The notes under the pieces were generated by a model. It did not search any database. It saw only the letters and a list, made by a program, of their open reading frames with translations, and had not been told where the DNA came from. A program made the translations under genes and the position numbers. A stretch of DNA of 64,000 bases. Origin: an uncultured Bacteroidia bacterium (GTDB lineage Bacteria > Bacteroidota > Bacteroidia > Bacteroidales > UBA932). The stretch lies in the NCBI GenBank assembly GCA_902778105.1, contig CACYWN010000001.1, positions 155,611-219,610 on the forward strand, read 5' to 3'. Positions 43,123 through 52,301 of the stretch are shown piece after piece (the stretch's first letter is position 1; every line of letters starts with the position of its first letter).

Positions 43123-43560
43123 TTACTGCACTTCAATCTGCTTGCGGACCTTTTCAGGCTCCACTTTCCTGACTTTCGCGATGGTGACGGTCAGGACACC
43201 GTGTTCCACCTTGGCTGCGATGTTTTCGCGGTTTGCATCCTCGGGGAGGAGCATCGTCTGCTGGAACTTGGTGTAGGAGAATTCGCGGCGGAGATAATGG
43301 CCTTTGTGCTCCTTCTCCTTCTCCTTCTCCTTGTTCTCGACCTTCTTCTCCATGTTGATCACCAGGTCGCCTTCCTCGTCCAGATGGACATTGAAGTCTT
43401 CCTTGGTCATGCCCGGGGCGGCGAGTTCCAACTCGTAAGCATCCGGAGTCTCGATGACGTTGATGGCCGGTGCGGTCGCTTTCGGACGGTCCATCCAAGC
43501 CGTGTCGAAGAAATCGTTGAAAATGTCGGGCATCCAGTTGTTGTGTCTTGCAGGTAACAT
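43123..43560 (-). CDS. Small heat shock protein, Hsp20 family
   Basis: A 145-residue chaperone with an alpha-crystallin domain (about residues 35-135; INVIETPDAYELELAAPGM, and the late LPEDANRENIAAKVEHGVLTVTI). It holds unfolded proteins during stress. A run of Lys and Glu (KVENKEKEKEKEHK) sits in the loop between strands. It has its own terminator and stands alone. No CIRCE or other known heat-shock operator is visible upstream. Confidence 0.94.
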   Translation of the reverse strand: MLPARHNNWMPDIFNDFFDTAWMDRPKATAPAINVIETPDAYELELAAPGMTKEDFNVHLDEEGDLVINMEKKVENKEKEKEKEHKGHYLRREFSYTKFQQTMLLPEDANRENIAAKVEHGVLTVTIAKVRKVEPEKVRKQIEVQ

Positions 43561-43752
43561 GGTTTCAGTCTCCTATAATTTAAGTTTGACAATCTTGCTT
43601 CTGAACCGTCCCGTTGCCGGGCCGCGTTCGACTGGAGAATAGGCAAAGTCAGGGCCAATGCCGGAAAAGGGACAAAATGACAGATGTAACTGACTAATTG
43701 TCAATTGATTATGTCAATTTGGCAGAAAATTGCCTATTCCGTGCAAATTCCG

Positions 43753-43760
43753 TAACTTTG
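43753..43760 (+). promoter_or_regulatory. -7 box of the UpxY-like gene
   Basis: TAACTTTG matches TAnnTTTG and lies eight bases before the ATG at 43768, giving a very short leader. Confidence 0.55.
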
Positions 43761-43767
43761 CATTTGT

Positions 43768-44373
43768 ATGGAAGAAAACAGGCTCGGATGGTACGCCCTG
43801 AAGGTGTTTTTCAACAAGGTCTTCGAAATCGAGGCCTTGCTGGATGACATGGGCTTGGAGACGTACATCCCTGTCCGAAGGGTTCAGTTGAAGGGGGAGG
43901 AGCACATGCGTATCGCCCGTCGGCTGGCCACGCCGGATGACCGCCGTCGCGACAACCAGTTCATCCAGGCCGGTCCGGTCATTTACAAGCGGGTTCCAGT
44001 CGTCTCTTCATTATTGTTCGTCCGTACTTCCAGGGACATGCTCCCGAAGGTCGAATCGTGCGTCAAGGAAAAGGGATTCGTCTACAAGACCGCCGACCGC
44101 AAGGACTGCGCGGTCATTCCCGACAAGCAGATGGCGATGTTCCGGCTGGTTTGCTCTTCCGGAGCCGACGGACTGGATTTCTTCGCCGACGATGACATGA
44201 CCCGCTACAAGAGTGGGGACCGGGTACGGGTGATGGAAGGTCCGCTCAAAGGGGCCGAGGGCTATATCAAGCGGATCCGGAAGGACCGTCGGCTGCTGGT
44301 TGCGATCGAAGGATTCATCGCCGTGGCGACGTCCTTCATTCCACCTCAGTTTCTTGCCAAGGTAACAGATTGA
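43768..44373 (+). CDS. NusG-family antiterminator, UpxY-like
   Basis: A 201-residue specialised NusG paralogue. The N-terminal domain starts with WYALKVFFNKVFEIEALL and contains VVSSLLFVRT; the C-terminal KOW domain has YKSGDRVRVMEGPLKGAEGYIKRI. UpxY-type proteins bind RNA polymerase near the start of a capsule operon and let it read long transcripts. Here no operon follows: the next gene is convergent and overlaps it by 38 bases. Glycosyltransferase genes lie 7 kb away. It may act in trans or be what remains of a lost polysaccharide locus. Confidence 0.85.
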   Translation: MEENRLGWYALKVFFNKVFEIEALLDDMGLETYIPVRRVQLKGEEHMRIARRLATPDDRRRDNQFIQAGPVIYKRVPVVSSLLFVRTSRDMLPKVESCVKEKGFVYKTADRKDCAVIPDKQMAMFRLVCSSGADGLDFFADDDMTRYKSGDRVRVMEGPLKGAEGYIKRIRKDRRLLVAIEGFIAVATSFIPPQFLAKVTD

Positions 44374-45340
44374 GCCAGTCGTAGAAAAAGCCGTACGAGA
44401 AGATCGTAAGGACCGCTCCGGGGAGTTTCCACCAGCCCGGCAGCACGATCACCCACAGCAGGACCATCAGCGGCATGCCGAACAGGCGGAACATGGCGCG
44501 TACCGTATTCCGCCAGGCAGGATCCTTCAGCTTTTTGTGGCAGACGAATTCCGCACCGGCCCACAGGGGCAGGCTCAGGATGGCGCTCACCAGGAAAAGG
44601 GGCGACAGGAGGACCGCCAGGGGGATGTTTGTCTTATGCGGGGGCTTGACCTCCGCGAGCCGGGCCTTGTAATTCCCGTCGTCCGGGATAAAGAGGATTT
44701 CCGCAGCGATCCGGTCATGGACCAGGTCCCGGAAAGCCTGATAGGTCTCGGCTTCGGTGCTGCTTTCGTGTTCGTGCAGGAAAGCGTTGACATCGATGGG
44801 TTCCCCGAACCGGATGTCGCAGGTTGTCCTGTAATGGAAATAATCTCCGTATTCGATGCCGGTAGGGACCACGTAGGTCTGCCGTTTTTCCGCACTGGCA
44901 AAGGCGATGCGGGCGATACCCTTCTGGATGGGCAGGAGGGAATGCTTGGGACGGTGCCTTCCTTCGCTGAAAAGGCAGAAGGGTACGCCGTGCTCCAGTA
45001 CTTCGTCCACTTCGTTGAAGGTTTCCCAGTTCTGGAGGACGGCACGTCCGCCATCCCGGCTGCGTGCCATCGGGACGATCTTGATGAGCCGGAGGAACCG
45101 GGCGATGGCGGGTTTCTTGAAAATGTCGGCCCGGGCGCCGAAGGCGGTGGGTGTCTTGCGGGTACGCAGGACCACCAGGGCGTCCATCAATGTGTTCGTA
45201 TGGTTCGGGGCGATGATGACGGCACCGTCCTGAGGAAGCTCTCCCTGGACCGTCGTCTTGCAGTAGCTACGCCTCGTGTTGCAGTCGCACCACAGCCTCA
45301 GGAAGCTGTAGCGGATGTCTTTTTCCCAGAGTTTCGCCAT
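44336..45340 (-). CDS. PlsC-family acyltransferase
   Basis: A 334-residue 1-acylglycerol-3-phosphate acyltransferase-like protein. The catalytic HX4D-like motif is NHTNTLMD (His47, Asp53 in an HX5D spacing) and FSEGRHR supplies the glycerophosphate-binding Glu-Gly. Two hydrophobic segments near residues 235-310 suggest membrane anchoring. The start overlaps the upstream transporter gene by 43 bases, and its end overlaps the UpxY-like gene. The acceptor may be lysophosphatidate or another lipid. Confidence 0.85.
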   Translation of the reverse strand: MAKLWEKDIRYSFLRLWCDCNTRRSYCKTTVQGELPQDGAVIIAPNHTNTLMDALVVLRTRKTPTAFGARADIFKKPAIARFLRLIKIVPMARSRDGGRAVLQNWETFNEVDEVLEHGVPFCLFSEGRHRPKHSLLPIQKGIARIAFASAEKRQTYVVPTGIEYGDYFHYRTTCDIRFGEPIDVNAFLHEHESSTEAETYQAFRDLVHDRIAAEILFIPDDGNYKARLAEVKPPHKTNIPLAVLLSPLFLVSAILSLPLWAGAEFVCHKKLKDPAWRNTVRAMFRLFGMPLMVLLWVIVLPGWWKLPGAVLTIFSYGFFYDWLNLLPWQETEVE

Positions 45341-46275
45341 GATTTACGATTGAAATAGAAAGCGGTGGTCAGGCCGGATACGATGTGCCAGATGCCCCAC
45401 CAGGCAGTGATCACGAGCAGGCCGCCGTGGGGCGGAAAGTTTGCGAAAAGGGGTGTTCCCAGCAGGAGGACAAGGCCCAGTCCGGAGTTCTGGATGCCGG
45501 TCTCGATCGTAAGGGTGCGGCGGTCCTCCTCGGGGACCCGGAAGGCGGTGCCGATACCGTGCCCGATCATGAGGGCCATGAGATTATGGATGAAGACCAC
45601 CAGGAAGATGTATTTGACACACTTGAGGAAAGCATCCATATTGCCTGCGAAGGCCAGGATGACCATGGCAATGAAAAAGAGGATGGAAATCCACTGGAGC
45701 GGCTTCTTGAGGAAAGCGGCCACCTTGGGCAGGAACCGGGAGGTCAGGATGCCGGCGACCAGCGGAATGCCCAGCAGGATGAAGATGGTCTTGAACACAT
45801 CCATCAGGGGAATCACCAGGGTAGGGATGTCGGCATGGACGGCCGCAAAATGCAGGTAGGCGTTGCCCCAGAGCCAGAAATTGAACGGGGTCATCAGGAC
45901 GGCGAGGGCCGTCGTCACGGCGGTGAGGCTCACGGACAGTTCGACATTGGCCTTGGCCAGGGAGGACATGAAGTTGGAGATGTTCCCGCCCGGGCAGGAG
46001 GCTACGAGGATCATGCCGAGACCCATCATCGGTGATATCCACCAGCTCATGAAGATGGCCAGCAGGCAGGAGAAGGCGGGCAGCAGGACCAGCTGGCAGA
46101 CGAGGCCCAGGATGACGGATTTGGGTTCGCTGAAAACTTTGATGAAGGTGCCCGGCTTGATGCCCAGCGAGACGCCGTACATGACGAACGCGAGGACGAT
46201 GTTGATCGTATTCATTCCGCCGGCATTCAGGGTGACCTGGATCTGGTCGATGGCGGCAGCGGTTTCAGGTGACAT
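45298..46275 (-). CDS. BASS-family transporter (bile acid:sodium symporter-like)
   Basis: A 325-residue membrane protein with about nine or ten helices in the BASS pattern (VLAFVMYGVSLGIKPGTF; CPGGNISNFMSSLAKANVELS; GIQNSGLGLVLL). The two unwound-helix motifs of sodium-coupled BASS carriers are recognisable. Substrates of bacterial members include bile acids, pantoate and 2-keto acids; nothing here decides between them. Its 3' end overlaps the acyltransferase start. Confidence 0.88.
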   Translation of the reverse strand: MSPETAAAIDQIQVTLNAGGMNTINIVLAFVMYGVSLGIKPGTFIKVFSEPKSVILGLVCQLVLLPAFSCLLAIFMSWWISPMMGLGMILVASCPGGNISNFMSSLAKANVELSVSLTAVTTALAVLMTPFNFWLWGNAYLHFAAVHADIPTLVIPLMDVFKTIFILLGIPLVAGILTSRFLPKVAAFLKKPLQWISILFFIAMVILAFAGNMDAFLKCVKYIFLVVFIHNLMALMIGHGIGTAFRVPEEDRRTLTIETGIQNSGLGLVLLLGTPLFANFPPHGGLLVITAWWGIWHIVSGLTTAFYFNRKSWRNSGKKTSATAS

Positions 46276-46298
46276 GGTCTATTAGTATATGCAACTTG

Positions 46299-46306
46299 CA
46301 AATATA
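46299..46306 (-). promoter_or_regulatory. -7 box of the BASS gene
   Basis: TATATTTG on the minus strand, 23 bases before the transporter ATG. Confidence 0.6.
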
Positions 46307-46350
46307 TGCATAATTTCGTAAATTGGCAGGAATAATTGCGATCTGATTAT

Positions 46351-47019
46351 ATGGAAAAGCCCCCGATCCGACTGATTATCCTGGATTTTGACGGGACTCT
46401 CGGAGATACGAGAGCCAATATCGTGCTGACGATGACGCGGACGCTGCGCCTTCTCGGGTATCCCGTTGCCAGCGAGGAGGCCATTGCCGCGACGATCGGC
46501 GTCCCTCTGGAGGAAGGATTCGCGCAGCTTCTCCCCGACCTGTCTCCTGATGAAGCGCTGATGTGTGCCCGTACGTACAGGGAACAGTTTGAACTATGCC
46601 GCAAGATCCTGGTTCCCGAAGTCTTTCCGCATGTGAAGGATACGCTGTCCGCCCTCAAGGAGGCCGGCTATATCCTGACGGTCGCTTCGTCGCGGAGGTC
46701 GCAGTCCCTGAACGAGTTCCTGGTAGACATGGAAATCGCCCCCTATATCTCCTATGTGCTGGGAGCCGACAATGTCACCCAGGCCAAGCCGCATCCTGAA
46801 CCCGTCCTGAAGACGCTGGCTGAACTGGGCATCCCGGCCGGAGAAACCCTGGTTGTGGGGGATATGCCGGTGGATATCCAGATGGGCAAATCTGCCGGTG
46901 CGAGAACCTGTGCGGTTACCTACGGAAACGCCTCCCGCGAAGAGCTGTCGGAGGCGGATTACATCATCGACGATTTTGCGGAAATGCTTCCGCTGATGGC
47001 GGACCTTCAGAGCGCCTAG
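46351..47019 (+). CDS. HAD phosphatase (phosphoglycolate phosphatase-like)
   Basis: A 222-residue HAD-superfamily hydrolase with LILDFDGTLGDT (nucleophile Asp), VASSRRSQSLNEF (motif II), KPHPEPVL (motif III Lys) and VVGDMPVDIQMGKSAG (motif IV). A cap domain sits between motifs I and II. It resembles phosphoglycolate phosphatase and pyrophosphatase PpaX. The stop codon overlaps that of msrA on the opposite strand (CTAG). The ATG at 46351 is preferred over one 15 bases upstream. Confidence 0.88.
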   Translation: MEKPPIRLIILDFDGTLGDTRANIVLTMTRTLRLLGYPVASEEAIAATIGVPLEEGFAQLLPDLSPDEALMCARTYREQFELCRKILVPEVFPHVKDTLSALKEAGYILTVASSRRSQSLNEFLVDMEIAPYISYVLGADNVTQAKPHPEPVLKTLAELGIPAGETLVVGDMPVDIQMGKSAGARTCAVTYGNASREELSEADYIIDDFAEMLPLMADLQSA

Positions 47020-47516
47020 GCTTCCTCTGCCAGCCGGAAGATAGCCGGAGAGAGGTGGCAGTAGCCGGTCGGGTTCTTTTCCAGGTAATCCTGATGGTAT
47101 TCTTCGGCCCGGTAGAAATTCTGCAGGGGGAGGAGTTCCACGGCGAGGGGCTGTCCCAGCGCCCCGGCTGTCCGGTCCAGGGCTTTGCGGATACCGGGCA
47201 CCTGGTCTTCCGAGACAAAATAGACTCCCGTACGATAGCGCGTGCCTTCATCCTCACCTTGTTTGTTGAGGCTCAGCGGGTCGATGGCTTTCAGGAACAG
47301 TTCCGTCAGCCGTTCTTCCGTAATTGTCGTTGAATCATATTGCAGATGAACCGTTTCTGCATAACCGGTCTGGTCGGTGTACACCTCTTTGTAGGTGGGG
47401 TTCTCTGTGAACCCGTTGGCAAATCCGACCTCGGTGAAAGTCACGCCTTTCACGAGGGAAAAGAACTTTTGGGCGCCCCAGAAACATCCGGCGGCAAAAT
47501 ACAGGTCTTGGATCAT
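47016..47516 (-). CDS. msrA: Peptide methionine sulfoxide reductase A
   Basis: MsrA reduces the S form of methionine sulfoxide in proteins. The active-site GCFWGAQ (Cys11) is near the N-terminus, and GFANGFTENPTYKEV and YFVSEDQ are typical. Length (166) is the one-domain form without MsrB. It is two bases after the exonuclease gene, so the two are co-transcribed. Confidence 0.95.
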   Translation of the reverse strand: MIQDLYFAAGCFWGAQKFFSLVKGVTFTEVGFANGFTENPTYKEVYTDQTGYAETVHLQYDSTTITEERLTELFLKAIDPLSLNKQGEDEGTRYRTGVYFVSEDQVPGIRKALDRTAGALGQPLAVELLPLQNFYRAEEYHQDYLEKNPTGYCHLSPAIFRLAEEA

Positions 47517-47517
47517 G

Positions 47518-48012
47518 TTAAAGCAATCTGATGGCGATTCGGGCGCAGGCTTCTGCATCAGCCAGCGCGTGATGATGTCGGGTGAGGTCGTAGCCGCAGG
47601 CGGCGGCGACGGTCGGAAGCCGATGGTTGGGCAGGCTGTATCCGAAATGGCGGCGGGAGGCCGCCAGCGTATCGAAGAAACGGTAGTCCGGATAGTCCAT
47701 CTGATAAACCCGGAAAACGGCCTTGAGGCAGCCTTCGTCAAACCGGGCATTATGGGCGACCAGCGGCAGTCCTTCGATCAGCGGCCCGACTTTCTCCCAA
47801 ACGGACGGAAACACCGGTGCATCCTCCGTATCCTCCGGCCCCAGTCCGTGCACTTGCCGGCAAAACCATTGGTAGTATTCCGGTTCCGGATGGATCAGGC
47901 TGTAGAAGTGGTCGGCAATCTCGCCGTCGCGGACGATGACGATGCCCACGCTGCAGACGCTGGACGGCTGCTCGTTGGCGGTTTCAAAGTCTATGGCGGC
48001 GAAATCCTTCAT
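47518..48012 (-). CDS. DEDDh 3'-5' exonuclease (DnaQ-like)
   Basis: A 164-residue exonuclease of the DnaQ/epsilon type. Acidic metal ligands are Asp8 and Glu10 (AIDFETAN), an Asp in AHNARFDEG, and the late HHALADAEACA with the general-base His and Asp. It lacks a polymerase domain and is probably an accessory nuclease in DNA repair or RNA turnover. The start at 48012 begins at the conserved strand; an in-frame ATG 24 bases upstream overlaps the promoter. Confidence 0.9.
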   Translation of the reverse strand: MKDFAAIDFETANEQPSSVCSVGIVIVRDGEIADHFYSLIHPEPEYYQWFCRQVHGLGPEDTEDAPVFPSVWEKVGPLIEGLPLVAHNARFDEGCLKAVFRVYQMDYPDYRFFDTLAASRRHFGYSLPNHRLPTVAAACGYDLTRHHHALADAEACARIAIRLL

Positions 48013-48024
48013 TTTTGGATGGGA

Positions 48025-48032
48025 CAAATTTA
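48025..48032 (-). promoter_or_regulatory. -7 box of the exonuclease-msrA pair
   Basis: TAAATTTG on the minus strand, 12 bases before the exonuclease ATG. Confidence 0.55.
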
Positions 48033-48072
48033 GCATTTTATTCGTATCTTCGTATCCTTAAGTGCTGGTAAC

Positions 48073-48441
48073 ATGAACTTTCTCGGTAACATTCTCTGGC
48101 TGGTCCTGGGTGGAATCCTGGTCGCTTTCTTCTATTTCGCGGTCGGTCTGCTGATGTGCATCACCATCATCGGCATTCCCTTCGGCACCCAGCTTTTCAA
48201 ACTGGGGGGATATGCCCTCTGGCCCTTCGGACACGAACTGGTGGACCGGCCGGGAGAGCCGGGCTGCCTGTCCATTGTGATGAACCTGCTCTGGATCCTG
48301 CTCGGGTGGTGGGAAATCGCCCTTGTCCATCTGGTTTTCGGCCTGGTCTTCTGTCTCACGATCGTGGGCATACCCTGGGGTATCCAGCATTTCAAGATGG
48401 CCTTGAATTCCATTTTCCCTTTCGGAAAGGAAGTCCGCTGA
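48073..48441 (+). CDS. YccF-domain inner-membrane protein
   Basis: A 122-residue membrane protein with two copies of the YccF (DUF307) domain, each with hydrophobic segments and a GIPF or GIPW turn (CITIIGIPFGTQLFKLGGYALWPFG; CLTIVGIPWGIQHFKMALNSI). The function of the family is unknown. It is likely a single gene with its own promoter region (TATCTTCG at 48045, a weak match). Confidence 0.88.
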   Translation: MNFLGNILWLVLGGILVAFFYFAVGLLMCITIIGIPFGTQLFKLGGYALWPFGHELVDRPGEPGCLSIVMNLLWILLGWWEIALVHLVFGLVFCLTIVGIPWGIQHFKMALNSIFPFGKEVR

Positions 48442-48510
48442 CCCCAATCGTTGAAATAGTTGGGCGAAGCCAGGATTTTTTCGTAACTTTAAAGGCTCAT
48501 CTTATTGGAT

Positions 48511-51327
48511 ATGCCTACCGAAGGGAACATCATCATACGCAGGGCGAAGGTCAATAACCTCAAAGACATAACAGTGGAGATTCCGCGGAACCGGCTCGTG
48601 GTCGTCACGGGCATTTCCGGGAGCGGAAAGTCGTCCCTGGCGTTCGATACCCTGTTCGCCGAGGGCCAGCGCCGTTTCGCCGAGAGCCTTTCATCCTATG
48701 CCCGCCAGTTCCTGGGCCGGATGTCCAAGCCCGACGTGGAGATGATCGAGGGCATTCCGCCGGCCATCGCCATCGAGCAGAAGGTGAATGTCCGGAATCC
48801 GCGCTCGACCGTGGCGACGACGACGGAAATCTATGATTACCTGCGTCTGCTGTTCGCCCGGATCGGCCGGACCTATTCCCCGGTGAGCGGGGAGGAAGTC
48901 AAGGCCCATACGGTCCAGGATGTCCTGGACTGCATTTTTGACGGAGAGGCCCACACGGTCTATATCCTGTCCGACATCCGCTGGAAAGCCAGGAAGGACA
49001 AGGTGGAGCTGATGCTCGCCCTCAAGGAGGAAGGCTTCGGCCGCTTCTATGACCTGGACCGGCAGGAAGCCCTCCGCATCGAGGACGTCATGCAGATGGA
49101 CGGACATTATCCGGAGAGCCTGCACCTGCTGGTGGACCGCGCCAAGACCCGGGCCGAGGTGGACGAGGACCTCATGACCCGTCTCCAGTCCTCCGTCCAG
49201 ACCGCCTTTGACAAGGGGGAAGGGGATATGTCCATTGTCCTGGACGGAGAGGTCAAATCCTTCTGCTCCCGCTTCGAGCGCGACGGGATGACCTTCCGGG
49301 TGCCGGACGAGTATCTGTTCAGCTTCAACAGTCCGCTGGGCGCCTGCCCCGAGTGCGGCGGCCTGGGAAAGATCATCGGCATCAGCGAGGACCTGGTGGT
49401 TCCAGACAAGACCCGGTCCATCTATGACGGCGCCGTCGCCTGCTGGCGGGGCGACAAGATGAGCTGGTTCAAGGACCTTGTGGTGAAGAATGCGGAGAAG
49501 TACGGCATCCCCGTGTTCGTCCCTTATTGCAAGCTCACGGAGAAACAGAAAAATACCCTTTGGACCGCCCGCAGCGGCGGCGTGATGGACGAATCCGCCA
49601 TGGTCGGCATCGACGAATTCTTCGAATGGGTGAACCAGAACCGCTATAAGATCCAGTACAAGTACATGCTCAGCCGGTATTCCGGCCGGACGACCTGCCA
49701 TGCCTGCGGCGGCAGCCGGCTCCGGAAGGAGGCCCTGTATGTCCGCGTGGGCGGGAAGAACATCCATGAACTCCTGTCGATGACCATCGATGAGCTGCTG
49801 GGCTATTTCGCATCGGTTGAACTCACGGAGTATGAACGGAATGTCGCGGGAAAGGCCATCGAGGAGATCGTCTACCGCCTGCGCTGCATCCAGGACGTCG
49901 GACTGGGGTACCTGACCCTCAGCCGGACGATGAACACCCTGTCGGGCGGCGAGAGCCAGCGGGTGAACCTGGTGACGGCCCTAGGCAGTTCCCTGGTGGG
50001 CTCCATGTACATCCTGGACGAGCCTTCCATCGGCCTGCATCCGCGGGATACCGACCGTCTTATCGCGGTGCTCAAGCGGCTCCGGGATATCGGAAATACG
50101 GTTGTCGTCGTGGAGCACGACCCGGAGATCATCCGGGCGGCGGACCTCCTCATCGACATGGGCCCGAAAGCCGGCATTCATGGCGGGGAAGTGGTGTTCC
50201 AGGGAGTAGCCGGGCAATTCACGCCCGAGGAGCTGAAACGGTCGCTGACGCTCCAGTACCTCAACGGTGAAAGGAAGCAGTATGTCCGCGCAAAGCGTCC
50301 CTGGCAGTATTCCATCACCGTGAACGGGGCGATGCAGAACAACCTCAAGGACATAGACGTACAGTTCCCGTTGGGCGTCCTCACGGTCGTCACGGGCGTT
50401 TCCGGCAGCGGCAAGTCCTCCCTTGTGGGGGATATCCTGTTCCCGGCCTTGCACCGGCGCATCAACGAGACCGGCGACCTGCCGGGCACTTTCAAGGGCT
50501 TGTCCGGCAACCTGGACCGTGTCACCCGCGTGGAATATGTGGACCAGAACCCCATCGGCAAGAGCTCCCGCTCCAATGCCGTCACGTATCTGAAGGTCTA
50601 TGACGATATCCGGAAGCTTCTGAGCGACCAGCAGTTCGCGAAAATCAACGGATTCACCCCGTCTTACTTCTCCTTCAACCAGGAAGGCGGCCGCTGCCCG
50701 GAATGCCAGGGCGACGGTTTCGTGAAGATCGGGATGCAGTTCATGGCCGATGTGACGATGGTGTGCGAGTCCTGCGGCGGCAAGCGCTTCAAGCCCGAGA
50801 TCCTGGAGGTCCGTTACCGGGACCGGAACATCGACGACATCCTGAACATGAGCGTGGAGGAGGCGATCGCCTTCTTCGGCGCACAGCCGGAGGACCTGGC
50901 GAAATCCATTGCGGAACAGCTGCGGCCGCTGGTGGATGTGGGCTTGGGATACATCAAGCTGGGACAGCCCTCCAGCACCCTTTCCGGCGGTGAGAGCCAG
51001 CGGATCAAGCTGGCCTATTTTCTGAGCCTGAGCCGGGGGGACGACCGTCCGCGGAAGGACAGGATCCTGTTCATGTTCGACGAGCCCACGACCGGCCTGC
51101 ATTTCTACGATGTGGAAAAACTCCTGAAGGCGTTCGACGCCCTGCTTTCCCGCGGCCATTCCGTCATCGTGGTGGAGCATAACCTGGACGTCATCCGGAG
51201 CGCCGACTGGGTCATCGACCTGGGGCCGGATGCGGGTGAACGGGGCGGGGAAGTGGTCTTTGCGGGAACGCCGGAGGACCTGGCCGCCCGGGCCGACACC
51301 TTCACGGCGAAGTATCTCAGGGGTTAA
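48511..51327 (+). CDS. uvrA: Excinuclease ABC subunit A
   Basis: UvrA is the damage-sensing ATPase of nucleotide excision repair. Both ABC halves are complete: Walker [11 protein letters not shown] and [10 protein letters not shown], signatures LSGGESQR twice, and zinc-binding motifs [16 protein letters not shown] and CPECQGDG. Length (938) is normal. An in-frame TTG six bases upstream of the ATG was rejected. The 3' end overlaps the convergent glycosyltransferase by four bases. Confidence 0.97.
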   Translation: MPTEGNIIIRRAKVNNLKDITVEIPRNRLVVVTGISGSGKSSLAFDTLFAEGQRRFAESLSSYARQFLGRMSKPDVEMIEGIPPAIAIEQKVNVRNPRSTVATTTEIYDYLRLLFARIGRTYSPVSGEEVKAHTVQDVLDCIFDGEAHTVYILSDIRWKARKDKVELMLALKEEGFGRFYDLDRQEALRIEDVMQMDGHYPESLHLLVDRAKTRAEVDEDLMTRLQSSVQTAFDKGEGDMSIVLDGEVKSFCSRFERDGMTFRVPDEYLFSFNSPLGACPECGGLGKIIGISEDLVVPDKTRSIYDGAVACWRGDKMSWFKDLVVKNAEKYGIPVFVPYCKLTEKQKNTLWTARSGGVMDESAMVGIDEFFEWVNQNRYKIQYKYMLSRYSGRTTCHACGGSRLRKEALYVRVGGKNIHELLSMTIDELLGYFASVELTEYERNVAGKAIEEIVYRLRCIQDVGLGYLTLSRTMNTLSGGESQRVNLVTALGSSLVGSMYILDEPSIGLHPRDTDRLIAVLKRLRDIGNTVVVVEHDPEIIRAADLLIDMGPKAGIHGGEVVFQGVAGQFTPEELKRSLTLQYLNGERKQYVRAKRPWQYSITVNGAMQNNLKDIDVQFPLGVLTVVTGVSGSGKSSLVGDILFPALHRRINETGDLPGTFKGLSGNLDRVTRVEYVDQNPIGKSSRSNAVTYLKVYDDIRKLLSDQQFAKINGFTPSYFSFNQEGGRCPECQGDGFVKIGMQFMADVTMVCESCGGKRFKPEILEVRYRDRNIDDILNMSVEEAIAFFGAQPEDLAKSIAEQLRPLVDVGLGYIKLGQPSSTLSGGESQRIKLAYFLSLSRGDDRPRKDRILFMFDEPTTGLHFYDVEKLLKAFDALLSRGHSVIVVEHNLDVIRSADWVIDLGPDAGERGGEVVFAGTPEDLAARADTFTAKYLRG

Positions 51328-52259
51328 CCCTCTTTCCAGTACCGGACCAGCCGGTCGGCGAAGGAGCCGGGCACGATGTTCTCCAGTTCCCTGTAACTCG
51401 TTTTCTGATAGAAGAATCCTTCTTCCGCCGCCTTGCGGAAGATGGCGGGATCGTAGGGAAGGTCCTTGTACTCGTAGATGTACAGATGGGTGGGATACTG
51501 GTCCATCTTCGGCATCCGGGCAAAGTATTCCCGGGCCACGGGATTCTCCGTGACCAGGGTCCGGAACATCACCTGGTGCATGAAATACTCCACCCGGATG
51601 TCTTCATGCATCCAGTAATCCAGGATCATCGCCCGCCAGGCCTCCAGCAGGTACGCTCCCTTCCGGGCCCGGATGAAACAGTTCTGGATGAAGCTGTAGT
51701 CGCATTTGACCCGGTCGCCGGCCATGAATACAAAGAAATCCTGCTCCGTGATGAAGGAGGGGATGGGAGCGCTGACAAAGCAGGTGGCATCCAGCCAGTA
51801 TCCCCCATGCCGGTACAGGAGTTCCACGCGGCAGATATCTGCGAAATGAGCCGCCTTGATCTTCCCGGAACGGTATTTCTCTACAATGGCCTCCGGAAGG
51901 TCGATATAGTCGAACAGGGTCTTTCCGTCCAGGACGACCAGTTCCTGCGGGCAATGCTCCCGGATGCTGCGGAAACAGGATTTGACAATGTCCGGTGCCT
52001 GGTCCTCCCCCTGGAACCAGATGGCGAAGATCTTCTCTTCCCCGTCCCGGAACGGGACCGGGGAAGGTTTGACGGCCGCGGCGGCCGAAAGCCAGTTCCG
52101 GCGGAAGTAGCGGGTGAGGATCCGCCCGAAAGCATCATAGCGGTGGGCGCGGCGTTTGTCCGTGCTTTTCCAGATGGGGTTCAGGAGATGCCCGTGGAGG
52201 AGCAGCAGGAAGCGGGTCCAGCCGACCGTGTCGAAGAAGGGTTTCCGTTCAGATTGCAT
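51324..52259 (-). CDS. Capsular polysaccharide synthesis-type glycosyltransferase
   Basis: A 311-residue protein of the Caps_synth/GT32-like group. Typical features are IFAIWFQGEDQAPDIVKSCFRS near residue 75, the AHFADICRVELLYRHGGYWLDATCF block around the catalytic Asp region, and QNCFIRARKG. It probably adds a sugar to a surface glycan. It is divergent from the next glycosyltransferase with two -7 boxes between them (TACTTTTG on the minus strand at 52267-52274 belongs to this gene). Confidence 0.83.
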   Translation of the reverse strand: MQSERKPFFDTVGWTRFLLLLHGHLLNPIWKSTDKRRAHRYDAFGRILTRYFRRNWLSAAAAVKPSPVPFRDGEEKIFAIWFQGEDQAPDIVKSCFRSIREHCPQELVVLDGKTLFDYIDLPEAIVEKYRSGKIKAAHFADICRVELLYRHGGYWLDATCFVSAPIPSFITEQDFFVFMAGDRVKCDYSFIQNCFIRARKGAYLLEAWRAMILDYWMHEDIRVEYFMHQVMFRTLVTENPVAREYFARMPKMDQYPTHLYIYEYKDLPYDPAIFRKAAEEGFFYQKTSYRELENIVPGSFADRLVRYWKEG

Positions 52260-52266
52260 ACGGATG

Positions 52267-52295
52267 CAAAAGTAGCAAAAAAAAACGTATCTTTG
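52267..52295. promoter_or_regulatory. Divergent -7 boxes between two glycosyltransferases
   Basis: TACTTTTG on the minus strand (52267-52274) faces TATCTTTG on the plus strand (52288-52295). Each lies within eight bases of the ATG it serves, so both leaders are very short. Confidence 0.6.
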
Positions 52296-52301
52296 TCTTT
52301 C

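Noticed and set aside
43561-43767. CIRCE or other heat-shock operator before hsp20
   Set aside because: No inverted TTAGCACTC-type repeat is present.
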